Shown here: positions 1 through 7,640 of the stretch, in pieces | How the letters are laid out: every line of letters starts with the position of its first letter | Numbering within the stretch: the stretch's first letter is position 1 | Origin: Leptotrichia sp. oral taxon 498 | Lineage (GTDB): Bacteria > Fusobacteriota > Fusobacteriia > Fusobacteriales > Leptotrichiaceae | Assembly: GCF_002240055.1 (NCBI RefSeq) | Contig: NZ_CP016753.1 | Coordinates: 1,364,001-1,428,000 of the forward strand | Reading direction: 5' to 3' | DNA: 64,000 bases | Notes under the pieces: generated by a model | Seen by the model: the letters and a program-made list of their open reading frames with translations, nothing else | Database searches by the model: none | Told to the model about the DNA's origin: nothing | Translations under genes and position numbers: made by a program

Positions 1-2
1 AA

Positions 3-254
3 GTGGAGAAAAAATTGCTTAAAATTATTGGAAAAGAAGATACAGAAGAAATTATGAAGAATAATTTTTTAACAAAAGAAGCATTTAAAAAGTTGCTTGA
101 TAATGAAGATATGGAAATAGTAATTGATTATAGTGAGGTAGAAGAAAATTCTAATTTTACAATAGCTATGCATGAAAAATTATTTTTTGTTGATAAAATG
201 TTTTATGCTTGTTGTAATTTTAATGGTGAAATAGACGAGTATTATATGGACTAA
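3..254 (+). CDS. Hypothetical protein at the window edge, possibly 5'-truncated
   Basis: An 83-residue acidic reading frame opens with GTG at base 3, so the true start may lie outside the window. I do not recognise the family. It is hydrophilic, with no signal peptide or membrane segment, and a C-terminal aromatic/acidic stretch (ACCNFNGEIDEYYMD). It lies 34 bases before the next gene, which has its own AAAGGA ribosome site. Small acidic proteins next to other small unknowns are typical of immunity-gene clusters, but nothing here proves that role. Confidence 0.55.
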   Translation: MEKKLLKIIGKEDTEEIMKNNFLTKEAFKKLLDNEDMEIVIDYSEVEENSNFTIAMHEKLFFVDKMFYACCNFNGEIDEYYMD

Positions 255-288
255 CTTTCTTAAATTTTTTTAGAAAGGAAAATCAGAT

Positions 289-1089
289 ATGGAAATTCAG
301 GATTTTCGAGAAAGTTCACATAGCAGTTATTTTAAAGAATGGTATGGGAAAGTTATTTGGAAAGGTGAAGAAATACGAGTAAGTCTAACAATTTCAAAAA
401 AATGTGATAATGTTGAACTTGAAAAAGAAAAAATGCTTAAAATTTTGGAAGAATTGTATCTTAATCAGGATGAATGGAATAAAAAAGTGAAAAATACGAT
501 GGTTAAGTATTTTTATGATGTGCTGAATGATGATTTTTTTGATGATGGAGCATTTCCAGAGTATCCAACTTGCTATGATATGTTATTTGAAATTTTAAAA
601 AACGATTTTACAAAAGAAGAAGCTGAAAAGGCATATAAAAATAATATATTTCCAATAGACAAGTTTAAAAAATATATTTTTGTTGAAAGTATTGAAATAA
701 CAAGTGAAGGAAATTTTTATTTTGAAGTAGTTGATGATTATATAGTTGTAGGGGATAATTGGATTTGGTTAAAAGGGAACATTGATAAGGGATTTTTGGC
801 TGCAAGTTTTAATGCTCTTTTTGAGTTTGTTGATGATTTGGAATTAAACGATAAATTTTCTACGATATTTAGAGAGAAGACAAAAATACATTCAATGTGG
901 TTAAGCAAGTGGGGAGAGCCAAGAGAAGGATTGGCAAAATTTTATTATAGTAATCATAATTTAGCAATAACTGGAAATTATAAAGCTGGGAAAAAAGAGG
1001 GAATTTGGAAATTCTATGATGAGGATGGGAAATTGACTAAAAAGGTTAATTATGTTAATGATATTGCTGAGGAAGAAGTTGTTTATTGA
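289..1089 (+). CDS. DUF2262-like protein with C-terminal YwqK/MORN-like repeat
   Basis: This is a 266-residue cytosolic protein without a signal peptide. Residues about 10-190 look like a DUF2262-type domain, with an early FKEWYGKVIWKG motif and a later GDNWIWLKGNIDKG stretch; this assignment is from memory and tentative. Residues about 215-260 form a YwqK/MORN-like beta repeat (GNYKAGKKEGIWKFYDEDG), a module found in antitoxins and immunity proteins of contact-dependent systems. The ATG at 289 follows an AAAGGA site. The last 25 codons and the downstream spacer are duplicated near 1989-2210, so this gene was one boundary of a local duplication. Confidence 0.6.
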   Translation: MEIQDFRESSHSSYFKEWYGKVIWKGEEIRVSLTISKKCDNVELEKEKMLKILEELYLNQDEWNKKVKNTMVKYFYDVLNDDFFDDGAFPEYPTCYDMLFEILKNDFTKEEAEKAYKNNIFPIDKFKKYIFVESIEITSEGNFYFEVVDDYIVVGDNWIWLKGNIDKGFLAASFNALFEFVDDLELNDKFSTIFREKTKIHSMWLSKWGEPREGLAKFYYSNHNLAITGNYKAGKKEGIWKFYDEDGKLTKKVNYVNDIAEEEVVY

Positions 1090-1245
1090 AATAATAGAAT
1101 AAAAATTAGAAAGAAAAATTTAAAAGATGGTAGAAAAATCAAAAGAACAATTAAAAATGGAAGAATATTTTAAACAAAATGGGATAGAGTATGATAAAAA
1201 TTTTGTTTATGGTATTAATTAAAAAAGAAAGAAATTTTGAATTTG
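1015..1245 (+). repeat. Direct repeat, copy A
   Basis: From TATGAT at 1015 this copy runs through the end of the YwqK-like gene, the spacer and the first codons of a truncated gene. It matches 1989-2210 closely. The main differences are a 12-base insertion in copy A around TATGTTAATGAT and scattered substitutions. The two copies flank the membrane-protein gene at 1289-1663. Confidence 0.8.
1127..1222 (+). pseudogene. Truncated copy of the 2092-2562 gene
   Basis: An ATG at 1127 preceded by AGAAAGAAA opens a 31-codon frame (MVEKSKEQLKMEEYFKQNG...) that ends at TAA 1220-1222. It is nearly identical to the first 30 residues of the intact protein at 2092-2562 (MAEKSKEQLKVEEYFKQNG...). Homology continues at the DNA level to about 1245 and then stops. 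This is a duplication remnant rather than a functional small gene. Confidence 0.75.
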
Positions 1246-1288
1246 TAACTGAAATTTTTTGTATTTTGCGAAGGGAGAATATTGATTT

Positions 1289-1663
1289 ATGTTTTCAATA
1301 TTAGGTGCAGTATTATTTGGAGTTATAGCAATTATGACAGTTCTTGTTGCCTGCGGTTTGCCTCTGGGCGAATTTACAATGGGTGGACAACATAAGATCT
1401 TACCTAAGAAATTTAGAGTTATGGCAGTCATTTCAGTGGCTATTCAAATTTTTGCAATGATAATTATTTTGCAAGCCGGAGGTTTTATTTCCTTGTGGCT
1501 GTCTTTTAAGGTTACTAAATATATTTGTTTCTTCTTTGCTGCCTACCTATCTCTGAATACTATTATGAACATGATTTCAAAAAGCAGGAAAGAAAAATAT
1601 GTTATGACTCCGCTTTCACTTATAACCGGAATATGTTTTTGGATAACGGCATTTCAGATGTAG
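1289..1663 (+). CDS. Small integral membrane protein, unknown function
   Basis: The 124-residue product is strongly hydrophobic, with four likely transmembrane helices at about residues 2-25, 42-64, 72-95 and 105-122. A short basic loop (SKSRKEKY) precedes the last helix. I do not recognise a catalytic motif. The ATG at 1289 follows GAAGGGAG. Its coding sequence uses more G/C-ending codons (GCC TGC GGT, CTG GGC) than its neighbours, and it sits exactly between two copies of a direct repeat. Both facts suggest it was inserted with, or trapped by, the duplication. It could be a transporter accessory or immunity-type membrane protein; this is unresolved. Confidence 0.6.
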   Translation: MFSILGAVLFGVIAIMTVLVACGLPLGEFTMGGQHKILPKKFRVMAVISVAIQIFAMIIILQAGGFISLWLSFKVTKYICFFFAAYLSLNTIMNMISKSRKEKYVMTPLSLITGICFWITAFQM

Positions 1664-1988
1664 TATGTAAAATGAGGATAATCTACAGTGCGTCAAATTT
1701 GGAATTTAAAGTAAAAAATACGTATAAAAAAAATTTATTTTTAGTATTGATTATTTATAAGCTCATGTATTTTTAAATATATATACAAATAAAACATTAC
1801 ATTTTTTGGATTGGTACTATTTAATAACTATTTTATTTATATTTTTAGCATTATGCAGTAGATAAAAAATCTAAAAAGAATATATTAATCCTATATGGGA
1901 TTTCAACTTAATTCACAAAATTTAAAAAATATAATAGAAACTATTTATTGCATATGTCTTTTTGAAAAACTTATATTATGATGAATTT
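1664..1988. other. Gene-free AT-rich spacer
   Basis: I see no convincing gene here. Short frames exist but are rich in stop codons and lack ribosome sites. The stretch probably represents decayed sequence between the membrane-protein gene and copy B of the direct repeat. Confidence 0.5.
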
Positions 1989-2054
1989 TATGATGAGGAT
2001 GGGAAATTGACTAAAAAGGTTAATGATGTTGCTGAGAAGGAAGTTGTTTATTAA
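1989..2054 (+). pseudogene. Remnant of the YwqK-like gene 3' end
   Basis: Codons matching YDEDGKLTKKVN and ending EVVY-stop repeat the last codons of the 289-1089 gene, with four codons missing in the middle. No start codon or upstream domain is attached, so this is a leftover of the duplication. Confidence 0.65.
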
Positions 2055-2210
2055 AATAATAGAATAAAAATTAGAAAGGAAAATTTAAAAGATGGCAGAA
2101 AAATCAAAAGAACAGTTAAAAGTAGAAGAATATTTCAAGCAAAATGGGATAGAATATGATAAAAATTGTATTTATGGTATTAAAAGGGAAAGAAATTTGA
2201 ATTCATTTTT
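1989..2210 (+). repeat. Direct repeat, copy B
   Basis: This is the partner of 1015-1245. It contains the tail of a YwqK-like gene (in-frame residues ending at TAA 2052-2054) without the rest of that gene, then the same spacer and ribosome site, and then the 5' end of the intact 2092 gene. Confidence 0.8.
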
Positions 2211-2562
2211 GATGATGGGGCTTATTGGATTATTGATGAAAACGGGGATGAAACCGTGCTATATACTATTTAATGAAAATGAGATATTGTTTTTTGCAGT
2301 TGGAATGCTCGGGGGAATTAAAGAATTTTTGACAAGGATAGATGTTGAGGATATAGAAAAAATTGATTTGAAAAAGGGAATTTTAAATTATAAATTGACA
2401 ATAGTAGTAAGGGTAGGAGATAAAATAAAAAAAGAAATAATAAACTTTGCTCAAATCAATGGGAAGGCGTGGTGGATACAAAATAGAAATAACTTGATTG
2501 AAAGTGGTTATTTTGAAAGACTGGCTGAAAGAGTGAATGGAAGAAGAATGTTAGAACAATAA
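2092..2562 (+). CDS. Hypothetical protein, possible bacterial PH-like fold
   Basis: The protein has 156 residues. It contains a short hydrophobic patch (SFLMMGLIGLLM, about residues 38-50), followed by alternating beta-type segments and a C-terminal W-rich helix (GKAWWIQNRNNLIESGYFERL). The architecture resembles the 4050-4508 protein: both start with an EYF or NYF...N..EYD-type segment and end in a W..NIxYLIE-like helix, so the two are probably distant paralogues. A bacterial pleckstrin-homology-like fold is my guess and is not shown by any motif. The ATG has an AAAGGA site. A truncated copy lies at 1127-1222. Confidence 0.55.
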   Translation: MAEKSKEQLKVEEYFKQNGIEYDKNCIYGIKRERNLNSFLMMGLIGLLMKTGMKPCYILFNENEILFFAVGMLGGIKEFLTRIDVEDIEKIDLKKGILNYKLTIVVRVGDKIKKEIINFAQINGKAWWIQNRNNLIESGYFERLAERVNGRRMLEQ

Positions 2563-2580
2563 AAAAAGAAAGGCGACTTT

Positions 2581-3636
2581 ATGAAAAAAATATTACTTAT
2601 ATCGTTAATTTTAGCAACTTTTGTACTATCTTGCGGAAATGGAGGCAAAAGTTCAAATGGAAATACAGAAGTCCAAAAGAGTGAGAAAAATAACAAAGAA
2701 ATTGACAATAGTTTTGATTTTGAAATATATGGAGAAACATTGGAAGAGGCTCATAAAAATTTTAAGACAAAGATTGTCGATGGGCAAAAAACGGAATTTG
2801 TGCCAGATGGGAAACCAGGGATTCCGCCTAAAAACAGCAAGTTTTCATTGGTAAATTATCCATCAAAATTAGGAGAAATGCCAATGTACATTACAGCAAA
2901 AGAAAATAACGGGAAAAAATATCCAGCAATTATATATTTAAACGGTGGATTTGGTGGAATTGGAGATAGCAAATTTGATTGGGATGAAGAATCACCTAAA
3001 AATAATTATCAAGGAGCAGATGCATTTAAAAGAGATAATTTTGTACTTGCAATACCAAGTGTTAGAGGAGAAAATGCAAATCCTGGAAAATATGAAATGT
3101 TTTATGGGGAAATTGAAGACTTGGAAGAAGCTAGAAAATATGTGGCATCACTTCCTTATGTTGATTCAAATAGAATTTATCTCGTTGGACACAGTACAGG
3201 TGGAACAAAGGTATTGCTTTTGAGCGAATATTCAAAAGGTTTTCGAGCAGTTTTTGCAATGGGTGCTTTGCCAGATTTCTTTTGGGCGACAGAAAAACCG
3301 GATGAATATGGGGGAGTACCATTTGACTTGACAAACCCTAGAGAAATAGCAGTGAGATCATCACTCAGATATGTTCGTTCCATAACTTCACCAACATTCC
3401 ACTTTGAAGGGCAAGAAGAAAGAAGAGATATTTTATTTGAGCCTATGCAAAAAGCCGCAGACAAATACAAAATACCATTCAAGAAATACCGAATTGCAGG
3501 TGGAGATCATTTTAACATCATTTATCCATTGACAACAATGATTGCACAGAAGATATTGGCTGATACAGGGGCGAAAACGAATATTCAGTTTACAGCAGAG
3601 GATTTGGAAAAAATTTCAAAAAATATTGTTAAATAG
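2581..3636 (+). CDS. Lipoprotein alpha/beta hydrolase (dienelactone/prolyl-oligopeptidase type)
   Basis: The 351-residue product begins with a lipoprotein signal peptide (MKKILLISLILATFVLSCG) whose lipobox LSCG puts the lipidated Cys at residue 18. A low-complexity linker (about residues 20-45) leads to an alpha/beta-hydrolase domain. It shows an oxyanion-type GGFGG segment, the nucleophile elbow G-H-S-T-G-G with Ser205, and a late GGDHFN with catalytic-type His310. Such enzymes hydrolyse esters or peptides at the cell envelope; the substrate is unknown. The ATG follows AAAGGCGA, 18 bases after the previous gene, so the two may be co-transcribed. The Lgt at 36428 would lipidate this protein. 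Confidence 0.8.
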   Translation: MKKILLISLILATFVLSCGNGGKSSNGNTEVQKSEKNNKEIDNSFDFEIYGETLEEAHKNFKTKIVDGQKTEFVPDGKPGIPPKNSKFSLVNYPSKLGEMPMYITAKENNGKKYPAIIYLNGGFGGIGDSKFDWDEESPKNNYQGADAFKRDNFVLAIPSVRGENANPGKYEMFYGEIEDLEEARKYVASLPYVDSNRIYLVGHSTGGTKVLLLSEYSKGFRAVFAMGALPDFFWATEKPDEYGGVPFDLTNPREIAVRSSLRYVRSITSPTFHFEGQEERRDILFEPMQKAADKYKIPFKKYRIAGGDHFNIIYPLTTMIAQKILADTGAKTNIQFTAEDLEKISKNIVK

Positions 3637-3756
3637 CAGATAATTTAATTTTAGAAATTTGATTGAAAATGAAAAATTGTCGATGTAAAAGTAGAAGATA
3701 CGAGTTAGAAAATAAATTTCAAGTTTCAGATATAATCTGAAAAAAAGGAGATGTCT

Positions 3757-4014
3757 ATGTGGTCAAAAGGAATTGAGTATAAAAAGCGAGAAAAAGAAAA
3801 ACTTTCTAAAATAAGCTCAAAAGATTTACCATTTGATGTGTTTGTAAAAAATGGAGAATTAGTCAGCTGGAGAAGAAGTGGCTGGTGTAAGAGAGCTTAT
3901 CAGTTTTACAAAAAAAGCTGTAATCGGAATTTTAGAAGAAATAAAAATCTTGAAACTTCAGTTAAAGGGAATTATTACAGAAAGTGTTATGAGTTGCAGT
4001 ATGCTTGGATTTAG
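3757..4014 (+). CDS. Small basic hypothetical protein
   Basis: I prefer the ATG at 3757. The AAGGAG site at 3745-3750 abuts an upstream ATG at 3751 but is correctly spaced (6 bases) for 3757. The 85-residue product is rich in Lys, Arg, Trp and Tyr (SWRRSGWCKRAYQFYKKSC). No signal peptide or recognisable domain is present. It sits alone between the lipoprotein gene and a PH-like hypothetical. The composition suggests nucleic-acid or protein binding, but this is only an impression. Confidence 0.5.
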   Translation: MWSKGIEYKKREKEKLSKISSKDLPFDVFVKNGELVSWRRSGWCKRAYQFYKKSCNRNFRRNKNLETSVKGNYYRKCYELQYAWI

Positions 4015-4049
4015 TAAAAAATTTTCAGATGACTAGGAGATAAAAAATT

Positions 4050-4508
4050 ATGCGAACCATCAAAGAATGGAATAAAATAATAGAAAATTATTTTATTGAA
4101 AATAATGTTGAGTATGACAGAAATTATTTGTTTTTTTTTTCTAAAATCACTTTTATAAAAGTGTTTTTTGATAAAAATCTTATTTATGATTTTAACAAGG
4201 ATTTAAGAGAAAGTATTATAGTTTTATTTAAGAAAGATAATATAGAAATATTTTCATGTGATATAACATTAAAAATGCCTTCAGGAATACAACTTTCGAC
4301 TATAGGTAAAATGAGGAAAATAATCCCTCGGGAAAAAGTAAAGGTTTTAAAATTAGTAAAAAAAATAATGAGGTATAAATTATATTTTAAATTAGATAAT
4401 AAAAGTAAAGCTTTTAGAATTGATATTTTTTTTAGATTTAATAAAAACTGGGTAGTTGAAAATATAAATTATTTGATAGAAAATAGATTAATAGATTTTA
4501 AAAAATGA
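4050..4508 (+). CDS. Hypothetical protein, likely paralogue of the 2092-2562 product
   Basis: The 152-residue protein starts at an ATG with an AGGAGA site. Its layout parallels the 2092-2562 protein: a helical start with NYFIENNVEYDRNYLF, a central series of beta-like segments, and a terminal helix beginning NWVVENINYLIE. It is very rich in Lys, Ile and Phe and has no signal peptide. No function can be assigned. Its presence next to the other small unknowns supports an accessory cluster of related, rapidly evolving proteins. Confidence 0.5.
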   Translation: MRTIKEWNKIIENYFIENNVEYDRNYLFFFSKITFIKVFFDKNLIYDFNKDLRESIIVLFKKDNIEIFSCDITLKMPSGIQLSTIGKMRKIIPREKVKVLKLVKKIMRYKLYFKLDNKSKAFRIDIFFRFNKNWVVENINYLIENRLIDFKK

Positions 4509-4545
4509 AAAAAGTAAATTTTTTTTGAAAAAGTTAATTAAAATA

Positions 4546-4574
4546 TTGATTTTTACACCATTTATTAATATAAT
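4546..4574 (+). promoter_or_regulatory. Promoter of the dinJ-yafQ operon
   Basis: A -35 box TTGATT (4546-4551) and a perfect -10 box TATAAT (4569-4574) are separated by 17 bases, 40 bases upstream of the antitoxin start. This is one of the best promoter matches in the window. Confidence 0.75.
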
Positions 4575-4578
4575 TACA

Positions 4579-4600
4579 TTGTATAACAAAAGTATTACAA
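4579..4600 (+). promoter_or_regulatory. Candidate antitoxin operator (imperfect palindrome)
   Basis: TTGTATAAC (4579-4587) and GTATTACAA (4592-4600) form an inverted repeat matching at 7 of 9 positions around a 4-base centre. It lies just after the -10 box and immediately before the AAAGGAG ribosome site. DinJ/RelB antitoxins are ribbon-helix-helix repressors that bind such palindromes at their own promoters, so autoregulation is a reasonable inference. Confidence 0.55.
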
Positions 4601-4613
4601 AGGAGTGGTAAAA

Positions 4614-4877
4614 ATGGCTACAGTAACAGCTAGAGTTGATGAAAATGTGAAAAAGGAAGCAGAAACTTTGTTTAAGAAAATGGGGCTTAATATGAGTACT
4701 GCTATGAATTTATTTTTGAAGAAGTGTATTTTGGAGCAGGGGATTCCGTTTGAATTGAAAGTGCCGAATAAGGAAACTTTAAAGGCAATGCAGGAAACTG
4801 ATGATATTTTGAGTGGTAAAATTGAAAGAAAAGGGTATAATAGTGCTGAAGAATTATTTGAGGATTTAGGGGTTTAG
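4614..4877 (+). CDS. dinJ: DinJ/RelB-family antitoxin
   Basis: The ATG at 4614, 8 bases after AAAGGAG, gives 87 residues starting MATVTARVDENVK. This is better than an in-frame GTG upstream that overlaps the ribosome site. The N-terminus is a classic RelB/DinJ ribbon-helix-helix: a beta strand (ATVTARVD), helix, and the turn GLNMSTAMNLFLKK. The C-terminal part (about 50-87) would wrap the toxin, with YNSAEELFEDLG typical of the family. The stop lies 3 bases before the toxin start, so the two are translationally coupled. The protein should neutralise YafQ and repress the operon. Confidence 0.9.
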   Translation: MATVTARVDENVKKEAETLFKKMGLNMSTAMNLFLKKCILEQGIPFELKVPNKETLKAMQETDDILSGKIERKGYNSAEELFEDLGV

Positions 4878-4880
4878 TGG

Positions 4881-5156
4881 ATGAAATTGACAATAAAGAC
4901 GACCAAAAGGTTTGATAAGGACTTGAAAAAATTAAAGAAAAGAAAATATGATTTAATATTACTGGCACAGGTTATTAATAAATTATCTGATAGTGAAATT
5001 TTGCCTGAAAAATATAGAGATCATTATCTTGCTGGCGATTATAAAGGATTTAGAGAATGTCATATTCAACCTGATTGGCTCTTAATTTATAAAATTGAAA
5101 AAAATATTTTGGTTTTGACATTGTCGAGAACTGGGACACATTCGGATTTGTTTTAA
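4881..5156 (+). CDS. yafQ: YafQ-family mRNA interferase toxin
   Basis: The 91-residue RelE-superfamily toxin keeps the residues known to matter in E. coli YafQ, at near-identical positions: His48, His61, Asp65, Trp66, His87 and the terminal Phe91. The surrounding text is LAGDYKGFRECHIQPDWLLIYK and ends GTHSDLF. YafQ cuts mRNA in the ribosomal A site. The toxin is expected to be active because no key residue is lost. It follows the antitoxin by 3 bases. The last part of this gene is duplicated at 5986-6086. Confidence 0.92.
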   Translation: MKLTIKTTKRFDKDLKKLKKRKYDLILLAQVINKLSDSEILPEKYRDHYLAGDYKGFRECHIQPDWLLIYKIEKNILVLTLSRTGTHSDLF

Positions 5157-5170
5157 GTTGGAGGAATTTC

Positions 5171-5956
5171 ATGAAAAAGTTTATTTTATTTTGGCAGTTA
5201 TTACTTGTGATAAATTTATTTTCTCAAGACGGAAATATCAAAGAATTTAATGATTCAAAAGGAAACATCTCTGGATATTCAATGACAGATTTTGATTTTA
5301 AAGGGTATTATAAAAAAATCAAAGAATTTGAAGAAAAAATTGAAAATGGTGATGTAAAAGCAATGAATAATTTAGCAAATTTTTATGCTAAAAATGACCA
5401 AACTGAACAAGCTGAAAAGTATTATAAAATGGCAATCCAAAAAGGTTCTAAAAAAGCTGAGAAAAATTTGAAGATTTTGGAAAAATTTCCACTTATGAGT
5501 GATCCGATGGTTATGGATGATTTGGCTTGGGATATTCCAATGGAAGATGCTAAAGGTGAGATAAAAATTGTAATTAGAGGATTTAAAGAAAATGGTAAAG
5601 ATTTAAATGAGTATGAACGAAATAGAATGAAAGGTATTGTTAGAAAAATTTGGAATAAACTTTATGAAAGTGCAGATTTGGAATTTATTGGATATAATGA
5701 TAATACAGAAAATAAAAAATTATCATTTGAAAGAGCTAAAAGACTTGCAGAGTTATTTCGTGAAAGTGGATTGAAAGATGAAATGCGAATTGTAAAAGTT
5801 TTGGGAAAAGGCTCTGAAAATTCAAGTGATACTAATGATACAGTAGAAGGAAGATATAATAATAGAAGAGTTGAAATTATTGGAAAAAATGTAGTTGAAA
5901 AAAATTTTGATTTAAGTTTATTTAATGAACTAAAAAATCAATTGGAAGATGAGTAA
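5171..5956 (+). CDS. Secreted Sel1/TPR-like plus OmpA-domain protein
   Basis: The 261-residue product has a signal peptide (MKKFILFWQLLLVINLFSQ). A Sel1/TPR-like helical repeat at about 60-100 (AMNNLANFYAKNDQTEQAEKYY) is followed by an OmpA-like peptidoglycan-binding domain at about 130-250, recognisable by SFERAKRLAELFRESGL and the closing NNRRVEI. OmpA-like domains anchor outer-membrane or periplasmic proteins to peptidoglycan. The usual GHTD motif is degraded to GYNDN, so binding may be altered. The ATG follows TTGGAGG and lies 14 bases after yafQ, so it may be read from the toxin promoter. A related gene follows. Confidence 0.75.
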   Translation: MKKFILFWQLLLVINLFSQDGNIKEFNDSKGNISGYSMTDFDFKGYYKKIKEFEEKIENGDVKAMNNLANFYAKNDQTEQAEKYYKMAIQKGSKKAEKNLKILEKFPLMSDPMVMDDLAWDIPMEDAKGEIKIVIRGFKENGKDLNEYERNRMKGIVRKIWNKLYESADLEFIGYNDNTENKKLSFERAKRLAELFRESGLKDEMRIVKVLGKGSENSSDTNDTVEGRYNNRRVEIIGKNVVEKNFDLSLFNELKNQLEDE

Positions 5957-5985
5957 TTTTCTTATATTTTAAAAAATTTTTTTAG

Positions 5986-6086
5986 CCTGATTGGCTCTTA
6001 ATTTATAAAATTGAAAAAAATATCTTGGTTTTGACATTGTCGAGAACTGGGACACATTCGGATTTGTTTTGAGTTGGAGGAATTTT
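5986..6086 (+). pseudogene. Duplicated 3' end of yafQ plus the following spacer
   Basis: These 101 bases match 5070-5170 with three mismatches by eye and no gaps. They carry the last 28 YafQ codons, with the stop changed from TAA to TGA, and the same TTGGAGG site in front of an OmpA-type gene. The missing 5' part shows that the toxin tail was carried along when the downstream gene duplicated. Confidence 0.85.
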
Positions 6087-6533
6087 ATGAGAAAAATTAT
6101 TATTTTTTGTATATTTACAATTGTGAGTATCTCTTTTTCAATGTTAGGAGGACCTTGTAGTACGACAGAGAAAAAATGTGTTTTAAGAGGTTTTAAAGTT
6201 GATGGAAAAATAATAAACGAGAATGAAATATCAGAACTCAAAGAAATTGTAAATGTTTTAAATAAATTTGGAGAAAGTGGAACTGTAGATTTTATAGGGC
6301 ACACTGATTCAAATGGGACAAAAAAATATAATCAAAAATTATCGTTGATAAGAGCTAGAAATGTTGCTAAATTATTTAGAGAATTTGGTTTAAAAGATAC
6401 TATTTCAATTGGAGAAATAAGTGGTAAAGGAGAAGAGGATCCAGTTGATTTAAATGAGACAGATCAAGGGAAATATAGTAATAGAAGAGTAGAGGTTTTA
6501 TTTAATAATTTAAAATGGAAAAATTTTGAATAA
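6087..6533 (+). CDS. Secreted OmpA-family protein
   Basis: The ATG at 6087, 6 bases after TTGGAGG, gives 148 residues; an upstream ATG in frame lies before this site and is less likely. A signal peptide (MRKIIIFCIFTIVSISFSM) leads to a compact OmpA-like domain at about 30-145. It has the canonical GHTDSNG motif, LSLIRARNVAKLFREFGL and a closing NRRVEV. It is probably a periplasmic or surface-anchored peptidoglycan-binding protein. The upstream 101 bases are a near-exact copy of the region before the 5171 gene. The coding sequences are related but much more diverged than that, which is odd for a single simple duplication. Confidence 0.78.
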   Translation: MRKIIIFCIFTIVSISFSMLGGPCSTTEKKCVLRGFKVDGKIINENEISELKEIVNVLNKFGESGTVDFIGHTDSNGTKKYNQKLSLIRARNVAKLFREFGLKDTISIGEISGKGEEDPVDLNETDQGKYSNRRVEVLFNNLKWKNFE

Positions 6534-6579
6534 AAAAGTTAAAAAAGATGATATAAAAAATTTAGAAAGGAAGTAAAAA

Positions 6580-7638
6580 ATGAACTACAAAATTGCAGTA
6601 TTAAAAGGGGACGGAATTGGTCCAGAAATCGTTGATGAAGCGGTAAAAGTTTTGGATAAAATTGGAGAAAAATTTGGACATAAATTTGAGTATACGCAAG
6701 GGTATTTGGGAGGAGAATCTATTGATAAATATGGGGTTCCTTATTCCAAAGAAACTGCGAAGATTTGTAAAGAAAGTGACTCAATTTTGTTAGGGTCAGT
6801 TGGAGGGCCTAAATGGGATAATGTTGAGCCTGATAAAAGACCTGAAAAAGGACTTCTTGCGATAAGAAAAGACTTGGGAGTTTACACAAATTTAAGACCA
6901 GCCGTTTTGTTTAAGCAATTGAAAAGTGCTAGTCCATTGAAGGATGAAATAATTGGAGAAGGGCTAGATGTGATGATAGTTAGAGAGCTTACAGGAGGAA
7001 TTTATTTCGGTCCTAGAGAATATTCTGATGAAAAAGCTATCGACACGTTGCCATATACAAAAGGGGAAATTGAAAGAATTGCAAAAAAAGCATTTGAAAT
7101 TGCAAAATTAAGAAGGAAAAAAATTACAAGTGTGGATAAACACAATGTTTTAGATACTTCAAAATTGTGGAGAAAAACAGTAAATGAACTTGCAAAAGAT
7201 TATCCAGAAGTGGAAGTTTCACACATGTATGTGGATAACGCTGCAATGCAATTGATTGCAAATCCAAGACAATTTGATGTAATTTTAACAGACAATATGT
7301 TTGGAGATATTTTGTCAGATGAGGCTTCAATGCTTACAGGTTCTTTAGGAATGTTGCCATCAGCAAGTTTAGGAGACGGAAAAGTTGGACTTTATGAGCC
7401 AAGCCACGGTTCAGCACCTGATATAGCTGGAAAAAATATAGCAAACCCAATCGCAACAATTTTATCAGCAGCAATGATGTTAAGATACGCGTTTAACTTG
7501 ACAAAAGAAGCAGATGCGATTGAAAAAGCAATTGCAGAAGTATTGGAAGATGGCTTCAGAACAGCTGATATTTATACTGATGGAATGAAAAAAGTTGGAA
7601 CAAAAGAAATGGGAAATGAAATTGTTAAAAGAATATAA
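6580..7638 (+). CDS. leuB: 3-isopropylmalate dehydrogenase
   Basis: This 352-residue enzyme carries out the NAD-dependent oxidative decarboxylation of 3-isopropylmalate in leucine synthesis, in the cytosol. It shows the family signature: [12 protein letters not shown] at the start, GSVGGPKWD, the [10 protein letters not shown] active-site stretch, and the metal/substrate region [12 protein letters not shown]...[13 protein letters not shown]. The length matches the family. The ATG has an AAAGGAAG site. leuA, leuC and leuD are not in this window, so leuB stands apart from its pathway partners, although ilvC of the related branched-chain pathway lies 3.3 kb downstream. Confidence 0.96.
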   Translation: MNYKIAVLKGDGIGPEIVDEAVKVLDKIGEKFGHKFEYTQGYLGGESIDKYGVPYSKETAKICKESDSILLGSVGGPKWDNVEPDKRPEKGLLAIRKDLGVYTNLRPAVLFKQLKSASPLKDEIIGEGLDVMIVRELTGGIYFGPREYSDEKAIDTLPYTKGEIERIAKKAFEIAKLRRKKITSVDKHNVLDTSKLWRKTVNELAKDYPEVEVSHMYVDNAAMQLIANPRQFDVILTDNMFGDILSDEASMLTGSLGMLPSASLGDGKVGLYEPSHGSAPDIAGKNIANPIATILSAAMMLRYAFNLTKEADAIEKAIAEVLEDGFRTADIYTDGMKKVGTKEMGNEIVKRI

Positions 7639-7640
7639 TT

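Noticed and set aside
121..254. RGD integrin motif as a functional claim for the autotransporter
   Set aside because: One RGD occurs in the N-terminal extension (GRGDKKE), which is unlikely to be surface exposed as a ligand site; I consider it chance.
1525..1776. Overlapping plus-strand frame in the membrane-protein region
   Set aside because: It is an out-of-frame reading of the membrane-protein gene that runs into AT-rich spacer.
3131..3482. Minus-strand frames opposite the lipoprotein hydrolase
   Set aside because: They lie fully inside a strongly supported gene, have no ribosome site and show no recognisable domain.
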